Source: an uncultured Collinsella sp. (GTDB lineage Bacteria; Actinomycetota; Coriobacteriia; Coriobacteriales; Coriobacteriaceae). Taken from it: a stretch of DNA of 42,534 bases. The position numbers and the translations under genes are program-made. The stretch's first letter is position 1. The number at the start of each line of letters is the position of its first letter. Under the pieces are notes generated by a model that made no database searches, had not been told where the DNA came from, and was given only the letters and a program-made list of their open reading frames with translations. The stretch lies in NCBI GenBank assembly GCA_900549135.1, contig URNI01000003.1:1-42534 (forward strand). The letters run 5' to 3'. Below are positions 8,245 through 17,087 of this stretch, piece by piece.

Positions 8245-9333
8245 CTACCTTTCCGTGCAGCTAATGCAGGGGTCGATGGTCAGGATAATCATGGGCACGT
8301 TGGCAAGGAGCACGCCCTGCAGCGCATGCGTCAGACCCGCCAGGTTTTGCGATGTCGGCGTGCGCACACGGAAGCGGTCCAGGTTCTTGGTGCCGTTGCC
8401 GCGCACATAGTAGTACGCCTCGCCGCGCGGCTGCTCAATCACAACCTCGCCGCGCGCGCCGTCGGCCGGTGTGAGCTTGGTACGCCCGCCGATGCCGTCG
8501 TGCGGAATCTTGCCCACAAGCTCCTTAATGATGTCCATGGCCTGCGTGACCTCGGCGCAACGCACCTGGCAGCGGGCATAGCAGTCGCCATCGGTAGCAA
8601 CGATGGGCTCAAACGCGGCCAGATCCGCATAGGCGCCGTCGCCGAACATGCGCACGTCGTAATCCACGCCCGAGGCGCGACCGAACGGACCGACCATCGA
8701 AAGCTCCAGCGCGTCTTTCTTGCTAATCACGCCCACGCCATGCAGGCGCTCGCCACAGCTGTCGTCGTCCAAAAACGTATGCACCAGGGCCTCGTAGTCA
8801 GGACGCATGGCATCGAGCGTCTGGACAATGCCGGCCAGCTCGGAGTCCTCGATATCGTGCTTAAGGCCGCCGATCTCGTTAATCGACAGAATCACGCGGC
8901 CGCCGCACGTGCTCTCAAAGATCTTGAGAATCTGCTCGCGCAGGGTCCAAGAACGATAGAACAGCGCCTCGAAGCCAAAGGCATCGGCGAGCAGGCCCAG
9001 CCACAGCAGGTGTGAGTGAATGCGCGAAAGCTCATGCAGAATGGTGCGGATATACTGCACGCGGCCAGGCACCTCGATGTCGAGCATGCGCTCGCAGGCG
9101 CTGGCATAGCCGCAGCTGTGGCCCACGGCGCAGATGCCGCAGATGCGCTCGGCGATGTAGCCAAACTGGTGCATGTCACGCTTTTCGGTGAGCTTCTCGA
9201 GTCCGCGATGCACAAAACCGATCTGTGGAATTGCCTCGATGACGCGATCGTCCTCGATCACCAGGTCCAGATGAAGCGGCTCGGGCAGCACCGGGTGTTG
9301 CGGGCCAAACGGAATAACGGAGCGATGTGCCAT
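8245..9333 (-). CDS. [NiFe] hydrogenase large subunit, group 4 (EchE-like)
   Basis: A 362-residue catalytic subunit, homologous to NuoD. It keeps both nickel-ligand pairs: RICGICAVGHS (Cys65 and Cys68) and DPCISCTER (Cys356 and Cys359). True complex I NuoD proteins lack these, so this should bind a Ni-Fe centre and produce or oxidise H2. The chain ends exactly at the arginine of DPCxxCxxR. The C-terminal peptide that a maturation protease normally removes is therefore absent, as known for EchE and CooH. Start ATG 9333 lies 5 nt after the preceding stop. It sits between the NuoC-like and ferredoxin genes in an ech-like order. Confidence 0.92.
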   Translation of the reverse strand: MAHRSVIPFGPQHPVLPEPLHLDLVIEDDRVIEAIPQIGFVHRGLEKLTEKRDMHQFGYIAERICGICAVGHSCGYASACERMLDIEVPGRVQYIRTILHELSRIHSHLLWLGLLADAFGFEALFYRSWTLREQILKIFESTCGGRVILSINEIGGLKHDIEDSELAGIVQTLDAMRPDYEALVHTFLDDDSCGERLHGVGVISKKDALELSMVGPFGRASGVDYDVRMFGDGAYADLAAFEPIVATDGDCYARCQVRCAEVTQAMDIIKELVGKIPHDGIGGRTKLTPADGARGEVVIEQPRGEAYYYVRGNGTKNLDRFRVRTPTSQNLAGLTHALQGVLLANVPMIILTIDPCISCTER

Positions 9334-9338
9334 GGACC

Positions 9339-10058
9339 TTACGCCTCCTTTTTCTGCTTGTCGCGGGCGGCCTTTGCGGCAAGCGCCGCGCGGACCTTGG
9401 CCGCTTTCTTGGGATCCATGGCGGCGAGCTTTGCCTCCATCTCGGCAGCCTTGAGCGCGGCCTTCGCAGCAGCTTCATCGTGCTGAGCATCGGAGCCGGT
9501 TGCCGCAGCGGGCTGAGCGACGGCAGCGCCCGCAGCATCGCCAGCGCCCGCAACGCCCTCCCCCGCAGCAGCAGCGGCGGCGGCGGCCTTTTCGGCCGCG
9601 GCCTTGCGCGCCTTGGCCTCGGCGGCGGCACGGACCTTCATGGCCTTCTCGCGCGCGGCTTTCACCTCGGGCGTGATAACGCTCATGGGCTCGGCAGTCG
9701 AAACCTGGTAGAAAAAGCCCTTAAAGTCGAGCTGCATGTCGGTGATGGCAAGACCAAACAGGTCGTGCGCTTCGTTCTCAAACGGGAATACCGCCGGATA
9801 ATACGAGCTGATGGACGGAATCTCCTGGTACTGGTCGATGCCCTCAACCACCAGGTTCTCGATCGCATAGCTGCCGTCCTGCACAATATGCTCCTGAGCA
9901 GCACGAACGTTGATAAACGTATAGAGCAGGCGATACGAGCCGTCATCGACGTTGCGCTCGGCGTGCATTTGCACAAAGCGCGCGCCGACACCCTTGAGCG
10001 CCTGGACATGCGACAGGAGCTCGTCGATCCCGACGGTGGTATAGATTGCCTTTTGCAT
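9339..10058 (-). CDS. Ech-type hydrogenase NuoC-like subunit (EchD) with Ala/Lys-rich tail
   Basis: A 239-residue protein. Residues 1-150 match the 30-kDa NuoC/EchD fold, including the conserved segment with PSISSYYPAVFPFENEAHDL and a following FGL. Residues about 155-239 are a low-complexity Ala/Lys/Glu tail (for example KARKAAAEKAAAAAAAAGEG, later KAAKVRAALAAKAARDKQKK) that is not part of the family fold. The tail is predicted to be helical or disordered and highly charged. The gene overlaps the small-subunit stop by one base. In the complex it links the small and large hydrogenase subunits at the cytoplasmic side. Whether the tail is functional is unknown. Confidence 0.88.
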   Translation of the reverse strand: MQKAIYTTVGIDELLSHVQALKGVGARFVQMHAERNVDDGSYRLLYTFINVRAAQEHIVQDGSYAIENLVVEGIDQYQEIPSISSYYPAVFPFENEAHDLFGLAITDMQLDFKGFFYQVSTAEPMSVITPEVKAAREKAMKVRAAAEAKARKAAAEKAAAAAAAAGEGVAGAGDAAGAAVAQPAAATGSDAQHDEAAAKAALKAAEMEAKLAAMDPKKAAKVRAALAAKAARDKQKKEA

Positions 10059-10645
10059 TACTCGGCCTCCTTTGCAGCGGCGGGTGCGGCGGGCGTCCCA
10101 GCGGGCGTGTCACCGGCACCATCAGCCCCGGCCCCCGCAGCCACAAACCCGTCCTCGCCCAGCTCAACGCCACCGTCCCAGGTAGCGGCACCGCCCACGG
10201 TAAGCGGATCGCCGCCGGCGCGCATCACGGCCTCCTTCTGGTCCAGGATGCCGCACGCCTCCACGATGGCGTCGATCACCGTCTCGGGACGAATGGCGCA
10301 CCCGGGCGCGTACACGTCCACGGGAATTGCGCGGTCCACGCCGCCGATCACGTTGTACGCATCGCGGAACACGCCGCCCGAGCACGCGCAGATGCCGCAC
10401 GCCACCACGCACTTGGGCTCGAGCATCTGGTTGTAGATCTGGCGCACGACGGGCAGGTTCTGGGCATTGACCGACCCCGTCACCAAAAAGATATCCGCAT
10501 GCTTGGGGTTGCCGGTGTTGACCACACCAAAGCGCTCCGCATCGAACAGCGGCGTAAGCGAGGCCAGCACCTCGATATCGCATCCGTTGCAGCTCGAGCC
10601 GTCGTAATGAATAACCCACGGCGAGTGCGACATTTTATGATCCAT
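10058..10645 (-). CDS. Ech-type hydrogenase small subunit (EchC/HycG/NuoB-like)
   Basis: A 195-residue protein with the NuoB-type proximal [4Fe-4S] ligands: CNGCDIEVLASLTP near residue 20, GSVNAQNLPVVRQIY, then CGICACSGGVF and YAPGCAIRP. This cluster passes electrons to the Ni-Fe site in the large subunit. A tail of about 40 residues, rich in Ala, Gly and Pro (GAGADGAGDTPAGTPAAPAA), extends beyond the family core, like the longer tail in the next gene. It starts 12 nt after the membrane-subunit gene and its stop overlaps the next start, so the genes are translationally coupled. Confidence 0.92.
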   Translation of the reverse strand: MDHKMSHSPWVIHYDGSSCNGCDIEVLASLTPLFDAERFGVVNTGNPKHADIFLVTGSVNAQNLPVVRQIYNQMLEPKCVVACGICACSGGVFRDAYNVIGGVDRAIPVDVYAPGCAIRPETVIDAIVEACGILDQKEAVMRAGGDPLTVGGAATWDGGVELGEDGFVAAGAGADGAGDTPAGTPAAPAAAKEAE

Positions 10646-10657
10646 GGATGCCGCCTC

Positions 10658-13540
10658 CTAAATAAATACGTCGACGAGGATGGGCATAAGGTTGAGCAGG
10701 CCAAACACCAGCGCCACGCCCCAGCCGAGCTTAAAGCAGCTGCGCCAGGTGCTGCGCGCGAAGGTGTTGTCGATCAGAACCTCGACAAAATACGTCGCGC
10801 CCATAACGACCAGGGCTACGACCCAGCTCACCGGGTTGTCCCAAACAAAGAACATGCCCACCCACATCAAAAACAGCACGGTCTCGCACCAGTGCATAAG
10901 GGTCATCTTGGCCAGCGTGCCGCCGCTCATCTCGGTGGCGACGCCCTGGACGATCTCCTGATGCGCGTGATGCGAATACGAAAGGTCAAACGGCGACTTG
11001 CGCAGCTTGATGGTAAGCACCGCGAGCAGTGCGAGGAAAATGGGCGCGCTGTACACGATGATGGGGGCCGACTGCCCCGTCACGGCGATGGAATCGAAGC
11101 TGTCGGTGGCAAGGTACAGGCCCACGCTCATCAGCAAAACGGCAGGCTCGTAACTCATAACCTGCAGCAGCTCGCGGTCGGCACCGACCTGGGCAAACGG
11201 GCTTTGCGTCGAGGCGGACGCCAACACCACAAAGATCGCGGCGAGCGTAACCATAAAGGCGCACAACAGCGTGTTGGAACCCGACACAAAGATGCCGCCG
11301 CCCACCACGGTAAAGATGAGCGCGCACGCCATGTAGGTATCGTCCATGGTGTTTACGCTGGCGGGAGCCTTGCGCAGCAGCTTGGCCACATCGTAGAAAG
11401 GCTGCAGCAGGCGCGGGCCCACGCGGCCCTGCATGCGAGCCGAAAACTTACGGTCAAGACCGTCGATCAGGCCGCCTACAAGCGGCGCCAGCAAGGCAAA
11501 CGCCACGGTACCAATAAAAATGCCCACGACGCCCGAACCTTCAAAATACTTGCCGCGCAGCACCGAGGGCGCACTCATGGCAAGTCTCTCGGGCCCAATC
11601 CACGCGCAGCACAGCAGCGCAAACAAGATAATGCTGCAGCACACGACGCTACCCGCGGGGCCAATACGCTTCTCGCCAAGGGCGTCCTCCGAGTACCAAT
11701 TGCGCTTTTCGGCCTTCATCTCGTGTCCCATCGAGCCACGGAAATGGCGATATTTGTCGGTCCCCACGCCCGACAGGTACACGTTGACGTGCGGTTTGTT
11801 GCTCACGCGGAATGACGTCAGCAGCACCACGGCGATAAAAGCCACGATAACCACCATCAGATACATGGCGTCCTTGCCAATAACGTACGGCACGCGGCCA
11901 AACACCATGGCCAAGTAAGGCGATACCAGACCGCTCGAAATAACCGGGAACGCCACACAGCACAGAATCAGCAGCGCGGCGATGGTGTTGAGGGCCATCC
12001 ATTCGGTCTTATGGACATTGACCTCAACGTTTTGAGCCGTGGGGTCGACGCCCGAAAGCTTGGCAAGCCACTTGCCCCAGAAGTAAAACGTCGCGGCCGA
12101 GCCAAAGGCAAGCACCATGATCATGAGCACGTTGCCGGTCTGGGCAAACGCCACCAGGGCGCCCCACTTGGACACGAGCATGCCAAACGGCGCCACAAAC
12201 ATGCCCATGATGCCCAGCATCATCAGGCGCGTCAGGTGCGGCATGCGGCTGAACATACCGTCCATGTCCTCGATATTGCGGCTGCCGATATGATGCTCGG
12301 CGGTGCCCACGCACAGGAACAGCAGCGACTTTGCCACCGTATGGAACAGGATCAGGAAGATGGCGGCCCACACGGCCTCGGGTGCGCCGACACCCAGGCA
12401 AGCACTGATGAGGCCCAAGTTGGAAATGGTGGAGTACGCGAGAACGCGCTTGGCGTTGCTCTGCGAGATGGCCATGAGGGCGGCGAGCAAAAACGTGATG
12501 GCACCCACACTCGTGACCATAAAGCCGGTCACGGGATAGATGGCATAGAGCGGGCTCAGCTTGACCATTAGGAACACGCCGGCTTTGACCATGGTTGACG
12601 AGTGCAGCAGGGCGCTCGTGGGAGTAGGGGCAACCATGGCACCGAGCAACCAGGTATGGAACGGCATCTGTGCGGCCTTGGTGAGTGCGGCGAGCGACAA
12701 CAGGATGACCGGCATCACCAGCAGCGCGGATTGTGCGGTTCCGGCGCCGGAAAGCTCGATCATGCCCGAAATGGTCAGCGGCATGCCGTTAACGTGCAGG
12801 TACATGAGTCCGGCCAAAAACGCGATGCCGCCCAGCATGTTGAGGATGATCTGGGTGAAGGCGTTCTTGATGGCCTCGAGCGTGCGCGTGTAGCCAATCA
12901 TAAGGAACGAGCACACGGTGGTGATTTCCCAACCGCAGAACAACCACTCAAGGTTGTCGCTCGTCACAATGACGAACATGGCCGAGAGGAACAGGAACAT
13001 AAGCGCCAGGAACTGCGGGCGACGGTCGGGCGCGGCCTGCCCGCGCAGAACGGCCTCATGCTCGTCGTGCGCTTGGAAGTCCTTCATGTAGCCCAGGGCA
13101 TACACGCAGATAAGGCTGCCGACAATGCCGACGGCGAGGACCATGATCACGCTCATGTAGTCCAGGTAGAGCGGCGTCGCCGTGACGACCTCGGCCGCGG
13201 GCAGCGTCATGGCTGCAAAGACGAGCGAGCCCACCAGCTGGACTATGCCGAGCACCGTGGTGAGCGCGTTCCTATATTTGTACGCGTTGTACAGGATGAC
13301 GGCGCACAGGATGACGTCGATGACGGAGCTGATGATCGAGAGCACATGCGAGGTGCCGAGGGCAACCTCAAAGCTCTGCGGACCCGTGCAAAAAAACATG
13401 ACGGCGACTACAACTGTCACCGCCATAATAATGCCGGAGCCTATGAGCCCCACCGCATCGCGGGCTCGGTCACCGCGCGCGAGCAGCATGCCCAGCGCCG
13501 GTACCAGCGGAAACAGGGTAAGGAAATACAGTAGCGTCAT
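10658..13540 (-). CDS. Fused EchA-EchB membrane subunit (antiporter-like plus NuoH-like)
   Basis: A 960-residue integral membrane protein with no internal stop. Residues 1 to about 600 form a NuoL/HycC-type proton-pumping subunit: the conserved core GWEITTVCSFLMIGYTR and the motif ALLHSSTMVKAGVFLM (about residue 312) are present. After a polar linker (about 607-633, HEMKAEKRNWYSEDALGEKR) the rest is a NuoH/HycD-type subunit with RMQGRVGPRLLQPFYDVAKL (about residue 700) and the ESPFD-like segment KSPFDLSYSHHAHQE. In ech operons these are separate echA and echB genes in this order. A GGGGGAG site precedes the start. It anchors the complex and couples ferredoxin oxidation to ion pumping. Confidence 0.9.
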   Translation of the reverse strand: MTLLYFLTLFPLVPALGMLLARGDRARDAVGLIGSGIIMAVTVVVAVMFFCTGPQSFEVALGTSHVLSIISSVIDVILCAVILYNAYKYRNALTTVLGIVQLVGSLVFAAMTLPAAEVVTATPLYLDYMSVIMVLAVGIVGSLICVYALGYMKDFQAHDEHEAVLRGQAAPDRRPQFLALMFLFLSAMFVIVTSDNLEWLFCGWEITTVCSFLMIGYTRTLEAIKNAFTQIILNMLGGIAFLAGLMYLHVNGMPLTISGMIELSGAGTAQSALLVMPVILLSLAALTKAAQMPFHTWLLGAMVAPTPTSALLHSSTMVKAGVFLMVKLSPLYAIYPVTGFMVTSVGAITFLLAALMAISQSNAKRVLAYSTISNLGLISACLGVGAPEAVWAAIFLILFHTVAKSLLFLCVGTAEHHIGSRNIEDMDGMFSRMPHLTRLMMLGIMGMFVAPFGMLVSKWGALVAFAQTGNVLMIMVLAFGSAATFYFWGKWLAKLSGVDPTAQNVEVNVHKTEWMALNTIAALLILCCVAFPVISSGLVSPYLAMVFGRVPYVIGKDAMYLMVVIVAFIAVVLLTSFRVSNKPHVNVYLSGVGTDKYRHFRGSMGHEMKAEKRNWYSEDALGEKRIGPAGSVVCCSIILFALLCCAWIGPERLAMSAPSVLRGKYFEGSGVVGIFIGTVAFALLAPLVGGLIDGLDRKFSARMQGRVGPRLLQPFYDVAKLLRKAPASVNTMDDTYMACALIFTVVGGGIFVSGSNTLLCAFMVTLAAIFVVLASASTQSPFAQVGADRELLQVMSYEPAVLLMSVGLYLATDSFDSIAVTGQSAPIIVYSAPIFLALLAVLTIKLRKSPFDLSYSHHAHQEIVQGVATEMSGGTLAKMTLMHWCETVLFLMWVGMFFVWDNPVSWVVALVVMGATYFVEVLIDNTFARSTWRSCFKLGWGVALVFGLLNLMPILVDVFI

Positions 13541-13568
13541 ACCATCGCTCCCCCATGCAAAAACGCTG

Positions 13569-13595
13569 CAATTGTTTAACGTTATAGCTCAATTG
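13569..13595 (-). promoter_or_regulatory. Possible operator/promoter region of the hydrogenase operon
   Basis: CAATTG occurs twice (13569-13574 and 13590-13595) around AACGTTAT, giving a partly symmetric AT-rich patch 30-55 nt before the operon start. Read on the minus strand it contains TATAAC, a fair -10 element, but no clear -35 is seen. A regulator site is a guess. Confidence 0.25.
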
Positions 13596-13685
13596 AGGAG
13601 TAGCGGAGGCAGGTTTTCGGTCAAGTGGGGAGTTTTAGGCGTACGGGGCAAGGGCGCGTCCGCATTGGAGTAGAGGGGCGGCAAG

Positions 13686-13708
13686 AAAAATGCGCCCCTG
13701 TGGGCGCA
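13686..13708 (-). terminator. Intrinsic terminator after the HTH gene
   Basis: A perfect 7-bp stem, TGCGCCC-ctgt-GGGCGCA (13691-13708), is followed on the minus strand by five T residues. It lies 12 nt past the stop of the HTH gene at 13721. Confidence 0.8.
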
Positions 13709-13720
13709 CCATCCCGTTCG

Positions 13721-14116
13721 CTATTCCGCCTTTTTAGCGCGCGGCTTGCGCCCGCGCGGCTTATCGACCAGTGCGGACTCACCGCTCTCGCGGTACTGGC
13801 GGCACCAGGCCTTGACCGAAGATTCGCTGGGAATCTTGTACTTGATCATGGCCTCGCGAACCGTCAAGCCGTTTTCCAGACGGTCCTTAACCACGGCGAG
13901 CTTTACATCGTACGAATAGGTATGATGACGAGCGCCCGCATTAAGCACGGCGTCGGCACCGCCCACGGCATATGCGCGGGCCCACTGACGAGCCGTGGCC
14001 TGGGGAATGCCAAGCTTTGCGGCGAGGGCGCGGTGACCGACCCCCTCTTGGAGGATCTCGACGGCGCGTTGCCTAACCTCGGGCGCATGCGCGCGAGTCC
14101 TTGTTGCTTCTGACAT
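13721..14116 (-). CDS. Helix-turn-helix protein, IS3 OrfA-like
   Basis: A 131-residue basic protein with two helix-turn-helix segments. The first is around HRALAAKLGIPQATARQWAR (about residues 29-48), the second around TVREAMIKYKIPSESSVKAW (about 82-101). The end is basic (KPRGRKPRAKK). This double HTH resembles OrfA of IS3-type insertion sequences and the DNA-binding part of related transposases. No OrfB-like catalytic gene or terminal repeats are present, so it is either a domesticated regulator or a remnant. The ATG at 14116 has AAGAAGTGG upstream; an in-frame GTG 9 nt earlier is an alternative. It has its own terminator, so it seems expressed as a single gene. Confidence 0.7.
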   Translation of the reverse strand: MSEATRTRAHAPEVRQRAVEILQEGVGHRALAAKLGIPQATARQWARAYAVGGADAVLNAGARHHTYSYDVKLAVVKDRLENGLTVREAMIKYKIPSESSVKAWCRQYRESGESALVDKPRGRKPRAKKAE

Positions 14117-14565
14117 GCCTGCCACTTCTTAGCCTTAACCGTTAATCTGCTTTCTTACGTGCTTGTTAGATAGTAGCATTTTGCTGTTTGCGCGTAGCAG
14201 TTAATTAAAATAGACGCGGCGTTATCTGGGCATTTGGCACCAAATTACGACATTTCTTTATCGATTATTTACGCTGGTAGCTGACTCGCAGCTAATCGTC
14301 ATTCGCTTGTCAACAAAATTGGCATCTCTTTATGTCCTTTGGTATAGAGGATATATTTATTAACCCCTCCCCCAATATTTTTGAGTGATTTGCAAGGCAG
14401 TAGACGTCCTCACTCCTCATGATTACCGCGCATTGCCATCCACCGGAGCAAAACAAAAAGGGCGGGACCTACTGCGCTTGCAGGCCCCGCACCGGTTGAC
14501 ACCCGACGGGACACAGCCGGGCGAGGCGGATCCGTGCTACCGCCCCGCCTGGCCGCGATGCTCAA
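14117..14565. other. Intergenic region, 449 bp
   Basis: No coding sequence is supported. The left half is AT-rich (TAGTAGCATTTTGCTG, TTAATTAAAATAG) and should hold the promoter of the HTH gene. The right half holds the terminator of the flavoprotein gene (14451-14490). Nothing else recognisable. Confidence 0.6.
14451..14490 (-). terminator. Intrinsic terminator after the enoate reductase gene
   Basis: On the minus strand a stem GCGGGGCCTGC / GCAGTAGGTCCCGC (with small bulges, 14462-14490) is followed by CCCTTTTTGTTTT. It lies about 75 nt past the gene's stop. Confidence 0.8.
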
Positions 14566-16596
14566 CTACAGCTCGTTGGCCGCGTGATACGCCGTGCGGA
14601 TGGCGCTCGCAATGTCGGCGGTGCGCTCGCCCGAGCAGTCGCCCACGCAGGTCACGGGCACCGTCACGCCGTCCAGGTCAAACGCGTTGGCCTTGGAGCC
14701 CACGGCCATCACCACGTAATCGCAGGCGATATTTACCGGCTCCTCGGCGCCGTCCTCGGTGGTGCGCACGGCCTCCACGCCCTCGTCGGTAATGGCGGTC
14801 AGGCGGGTCTTCACGTGCTGCTCCACGTTGTGCTCGGCAAAGTCGCTCATAATCAGCGGCAGAATGGTCTCGGACTCGCCCGCGGCAATCTTGTCGAGCA
14901 TCTCCACGATCGCCACCTCGCAGCCGTGCTGCAGCAGGTACTCGGCAGTCTCGGTGCCCACCAGGCCGCCGCCAATGACGGCGACGCGGCCCGTAAGCTC
15001 CACCTTGCCGACCAGCACGTCCCAGCTCGAGACGACCTTCTCCGAGTCGGCGCCCGGAACGGGGATGACCACGTCGTGCGCGCCCACGGCCACAATCGCG
15101 GCGTCGGCGGCGTTGAGGTCCTCAGCGGTAGCGGCATGGCTGAGCTCAACCTTCACGCCCAGGCCAGGCAGAATCTTCTCGTAGTACTCGACCGAGCGCA
15201 TGATCTCGTCCTTGCGCGGAGGCGCGGCCGCCAGCACGATCTGGCCGCCCAGATGATCGCTCGCCTCGTAGACGGTCACGTCGTAGCCACGCTTGGCCGC
15301 CACGCGCGCGGCCTCCAGGCCGGCAATACCGCCGCCCACCACGGCGATCTTCTTGTCGCCCTCGCCCGGCTTAATGGCGATGGTCGCCTCGTCGCCGTTC
15401 TCGGCATTGAGCACGCACGAAATGTACTTGCGGTTTTGAATCGCGTCGACGCAACCTTTGTTGCAGTTGAGGCACTCGCGGATGGGTTCGCCCGTGGCGG
15501 CCTTCAGCGCAATGTCGGGGTCGCACATGAGCGAGCGGCCATAGGCGATGATATCGGCGGCGCCGTCTTCCAGAATCTTCTCGCCGGCCTCGACCGAGAC
15601 AACACGGCCCACGGTTGCCACCGGCACGGAGACCAGGGCCTTGACGCGCTCGGCCACGGGCAGCGTCCAGTTGTAGGGCATGGCGCCCATGGGCGGAATG
15701 GTGTCGCCCATGTTGCCGGTGTGGTTGGCCTGTGCGACCTGGATCATATCGATGCCCGCGCCCTCGAGCAGCTTGGCGAACTCGCAGGCCTCGTCGGGCC
15801 GCAGGCCGCCCTTGCCGCGCGGCGTGCCGTCGGGGTTCTCCATGATCACGGGGAGCTTGTACTCCACCATCAGCTGCGGCGCGGCTTCCTTAATGGCAGC
15901 GACAACCTCCAGCGCGTAGCGGACGCGGTTCTCGAACGAGCCACCGTACTCGTCGGTGCGCTGGTTGAGGATGGCCGAGCACAGCGAACCCACCAAGCGG
16001 TCGCCGTGGACCTCGATGGCATCGATGCCGGCCTGCTGCGCACGGGCGGCCGAGGCAGCGATGGCCTCCTTGATCTGGGTGAGTTGCTCTACGCTCGCCT
16101 CGTTCACAAAGTGCTGCATGTCGTGATGCAGCTTGGCGTAGGCCTGGTTGCGGATCTCGTTGGACTCGGCCATCTTGGCGGCAAAGGTCTCCTCGTCGCC
16201 GGCGGCCTTGGCCTCCTGCGCGGCCTTGGCAGCGGCCATGGAGCCCATGACCATGCGGCCGACACCGGGCACGTCGTACTCGGGGTGGAACAGCTGCAGC
16301 GCGACCTTGGCGCCGTGCTTGTGGACGGCATCGGCCAGCGCCTTAAACGTGGGGATCTGGGCGTCGGTTGCCAGCTTGGGCGTGGGGCTTGCGGTCATGA
16401 CGGGAGCAACGTCGCCGATGACGATGTAGCTCACGCCGCCACGGGCCAAGCGCTCGTAAAAAGCCAGGCTGCGCTCGCCGATGGAACCGTCACGCTCCTC
16501 GTAGCCGGTGGTCAGCGGCGGAAACATAATGCGGTTCTTGAGCTCAAGGGGGCCAACCGTAATGGGCTGGAGCAGCTTGGATGCAGGTGCGGTCAT
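14566..16596 (-). CDS. NADH:flavin oxidoreductase / 2-enoate reductase family (OYE-like, FMN, FAD, 4Fe-4S)
   Basis: A 676-residue flavoprotein of the 2,4-dienoyl-CoA reductase/2-enoate reductase/BaiCD-BaiH family. Residues 1 to about 360 form the OYE-type FMN barrel (LLQPITVGPLELKNRIMFPP at the start). The iron-sulfur ligands follow as CLNCNKGC (about residues 372-379) with a further Cys in YISCVLNAE. The rest holds two dinucleotide-binding motifs, VVGGGIAGLEAARVAA and AVIGGGLVGTETAEYL, for FAD and NAD(P)H. Length matches the family. It probably reduces an activated C=C bond in an enoate, enone or steroid-like substrate. The exact substrate cannot be read from sequence. AGAGAGGA precedes the ATG. 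It is monocistronic, with its own terminator. Confidence 0.9.
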   Translation of the reverse strand: MTAPASKLLQPITVGPLELKNRIMFPPLTTGYEERDGSIGERSLAFYERLARGGVSYIVIGDVAPVMTASPTPKLATDAQIPTFKALADAVHKHGAKVALQLFHPEYDVPGVGRMVMGSMAAAKAAQEAKAAGDEETFAAKMAESNEIRNQAYAKLHHDMQHFVNEASVEQLTQIKEAIAASAARAQQAGIDAIEVHGDRLVGSLCSAILNQRTDEYGGSFENRVRYALEVVAAIKEAAPQLMVEYKLPVIMENPDGTPRGKGGLRPDEACEFAKLLEGAGIDMIQVAQANHTGNMGDTIPPMGAMPYNWTLPVAERVKALVSVPVATVGRVVSVEAGEKILEDGAADIIAYGRSLMCDPDIALKAATGEPIRECLNCNKGCVDAIQNRKYISCVLNAENGDEATIAIKPGEGDKKIAVVGGGIAGLEAARVAAKRGYDVTVYEASDHLGGQIVLAAAPPRKDEIMRSVEYYEKILPGLGVKVELSHAATAEDLNAADAAIVAVGAHDVVIPVPGADSEKVVSSWDVLVGKVELTGRVAVIGGGLVGTETAEYLLQHGCEVAIVEMLDKIAAGESETILPLIMSDFAEHNVEQHVKTRLTAITDEGVEAVRTTEDGAEEPVNIACDYVVMAVGSKANAFDLDGVTVPVTCVGDCSGERTADIASAIRTAYHAANEL

Positions 16597-16744
16597 GGAT
16601 ATTCCTCTCTTGTAGGCGCGGCGGCGATGATGCCGCGTAGTTGTCTAGAGGATATGGCATGGGAATACAACAGCGCAACGGAAATCGGCGGACGGCAGGT
16701 AGCGGCAGGTGGATGGGGATGGGCGGGGCGGCCCGTCGGTTCGT

Positions 16745-17040
16745 CTCAATCTGTAACAGTTACTCGGCAAAACCGGGTCTTACTGTTACAGATCGAGATA
16801 TTCCCCTCGACCCAACCTCAACAATCTCAATCTGTAACAGCTAGACCCACTTTTGACCCCTACCTGTTACAGATCGAGACAAACCAAACCCGCCTGCTAG
16901 AAAATCTAAATCTATAACAACAACTCGGCAAAATCCGTCCCTCGTGTTACAGATTTAGACAAACACGACCCAACCCACCGGTATATCTCGATCTGTAACA
17001 CCTAGCCGCCCAAATCGGGTCTAGATGTTACAGATCGAGA
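16745..17040. repeat. Tandem array of four hairpins, period 80 bp
   Basis: Four inverted-repeat units start at 16745, 16825, 16905 and 16986 and each spans about 55 bp. Left arms read TCTCAATCTGTAACA or close variants; right arms read TGTTACAGATCGAGA. In unit 3 both arms change together (TCTAAATC with GATTTAGA), so pairing is maintained. Loops of 23-25 nt differ, but units 1, 3 and 4 share CGGCAAAA or CCCAAAT-type centres. No ORF here is credible. The array ends 55 bp before the terminator and att site at the mobile-DNA junction. Confidence 0.85.
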
Positions 17041-17087
17041 TTTTGTTTGAGAGGCCGAGAATTGAACCGAAGAAACGATCCCGGAAT

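Noticed and set aside
7896..13540. Respiratory complex I (nuo) operon
   Set aside because: The large subunit keeps all four nickel-binding cysteines and the gene order and number fit an Ech-type hydrogenase; NuoE/F/G are absent.
13721..14116. Complete IS3 insertion sequence
   Set aside because: Only an OrfA-like HTH protein is present; no OrfB, terminal repeats or target duplication can be seen.
14584..16917. A 777-codon open frame on the + strand
   Set aside because: Antisense of the enoate reductase gene, which has full motifs; the frame runs into the hairpin array.
16745..17040. CRISPR array
   Set aside because: Units are inverted repeats with an 80-bp period and related loops, not direct repeats with unrelated spacers; no cas genes are seen.
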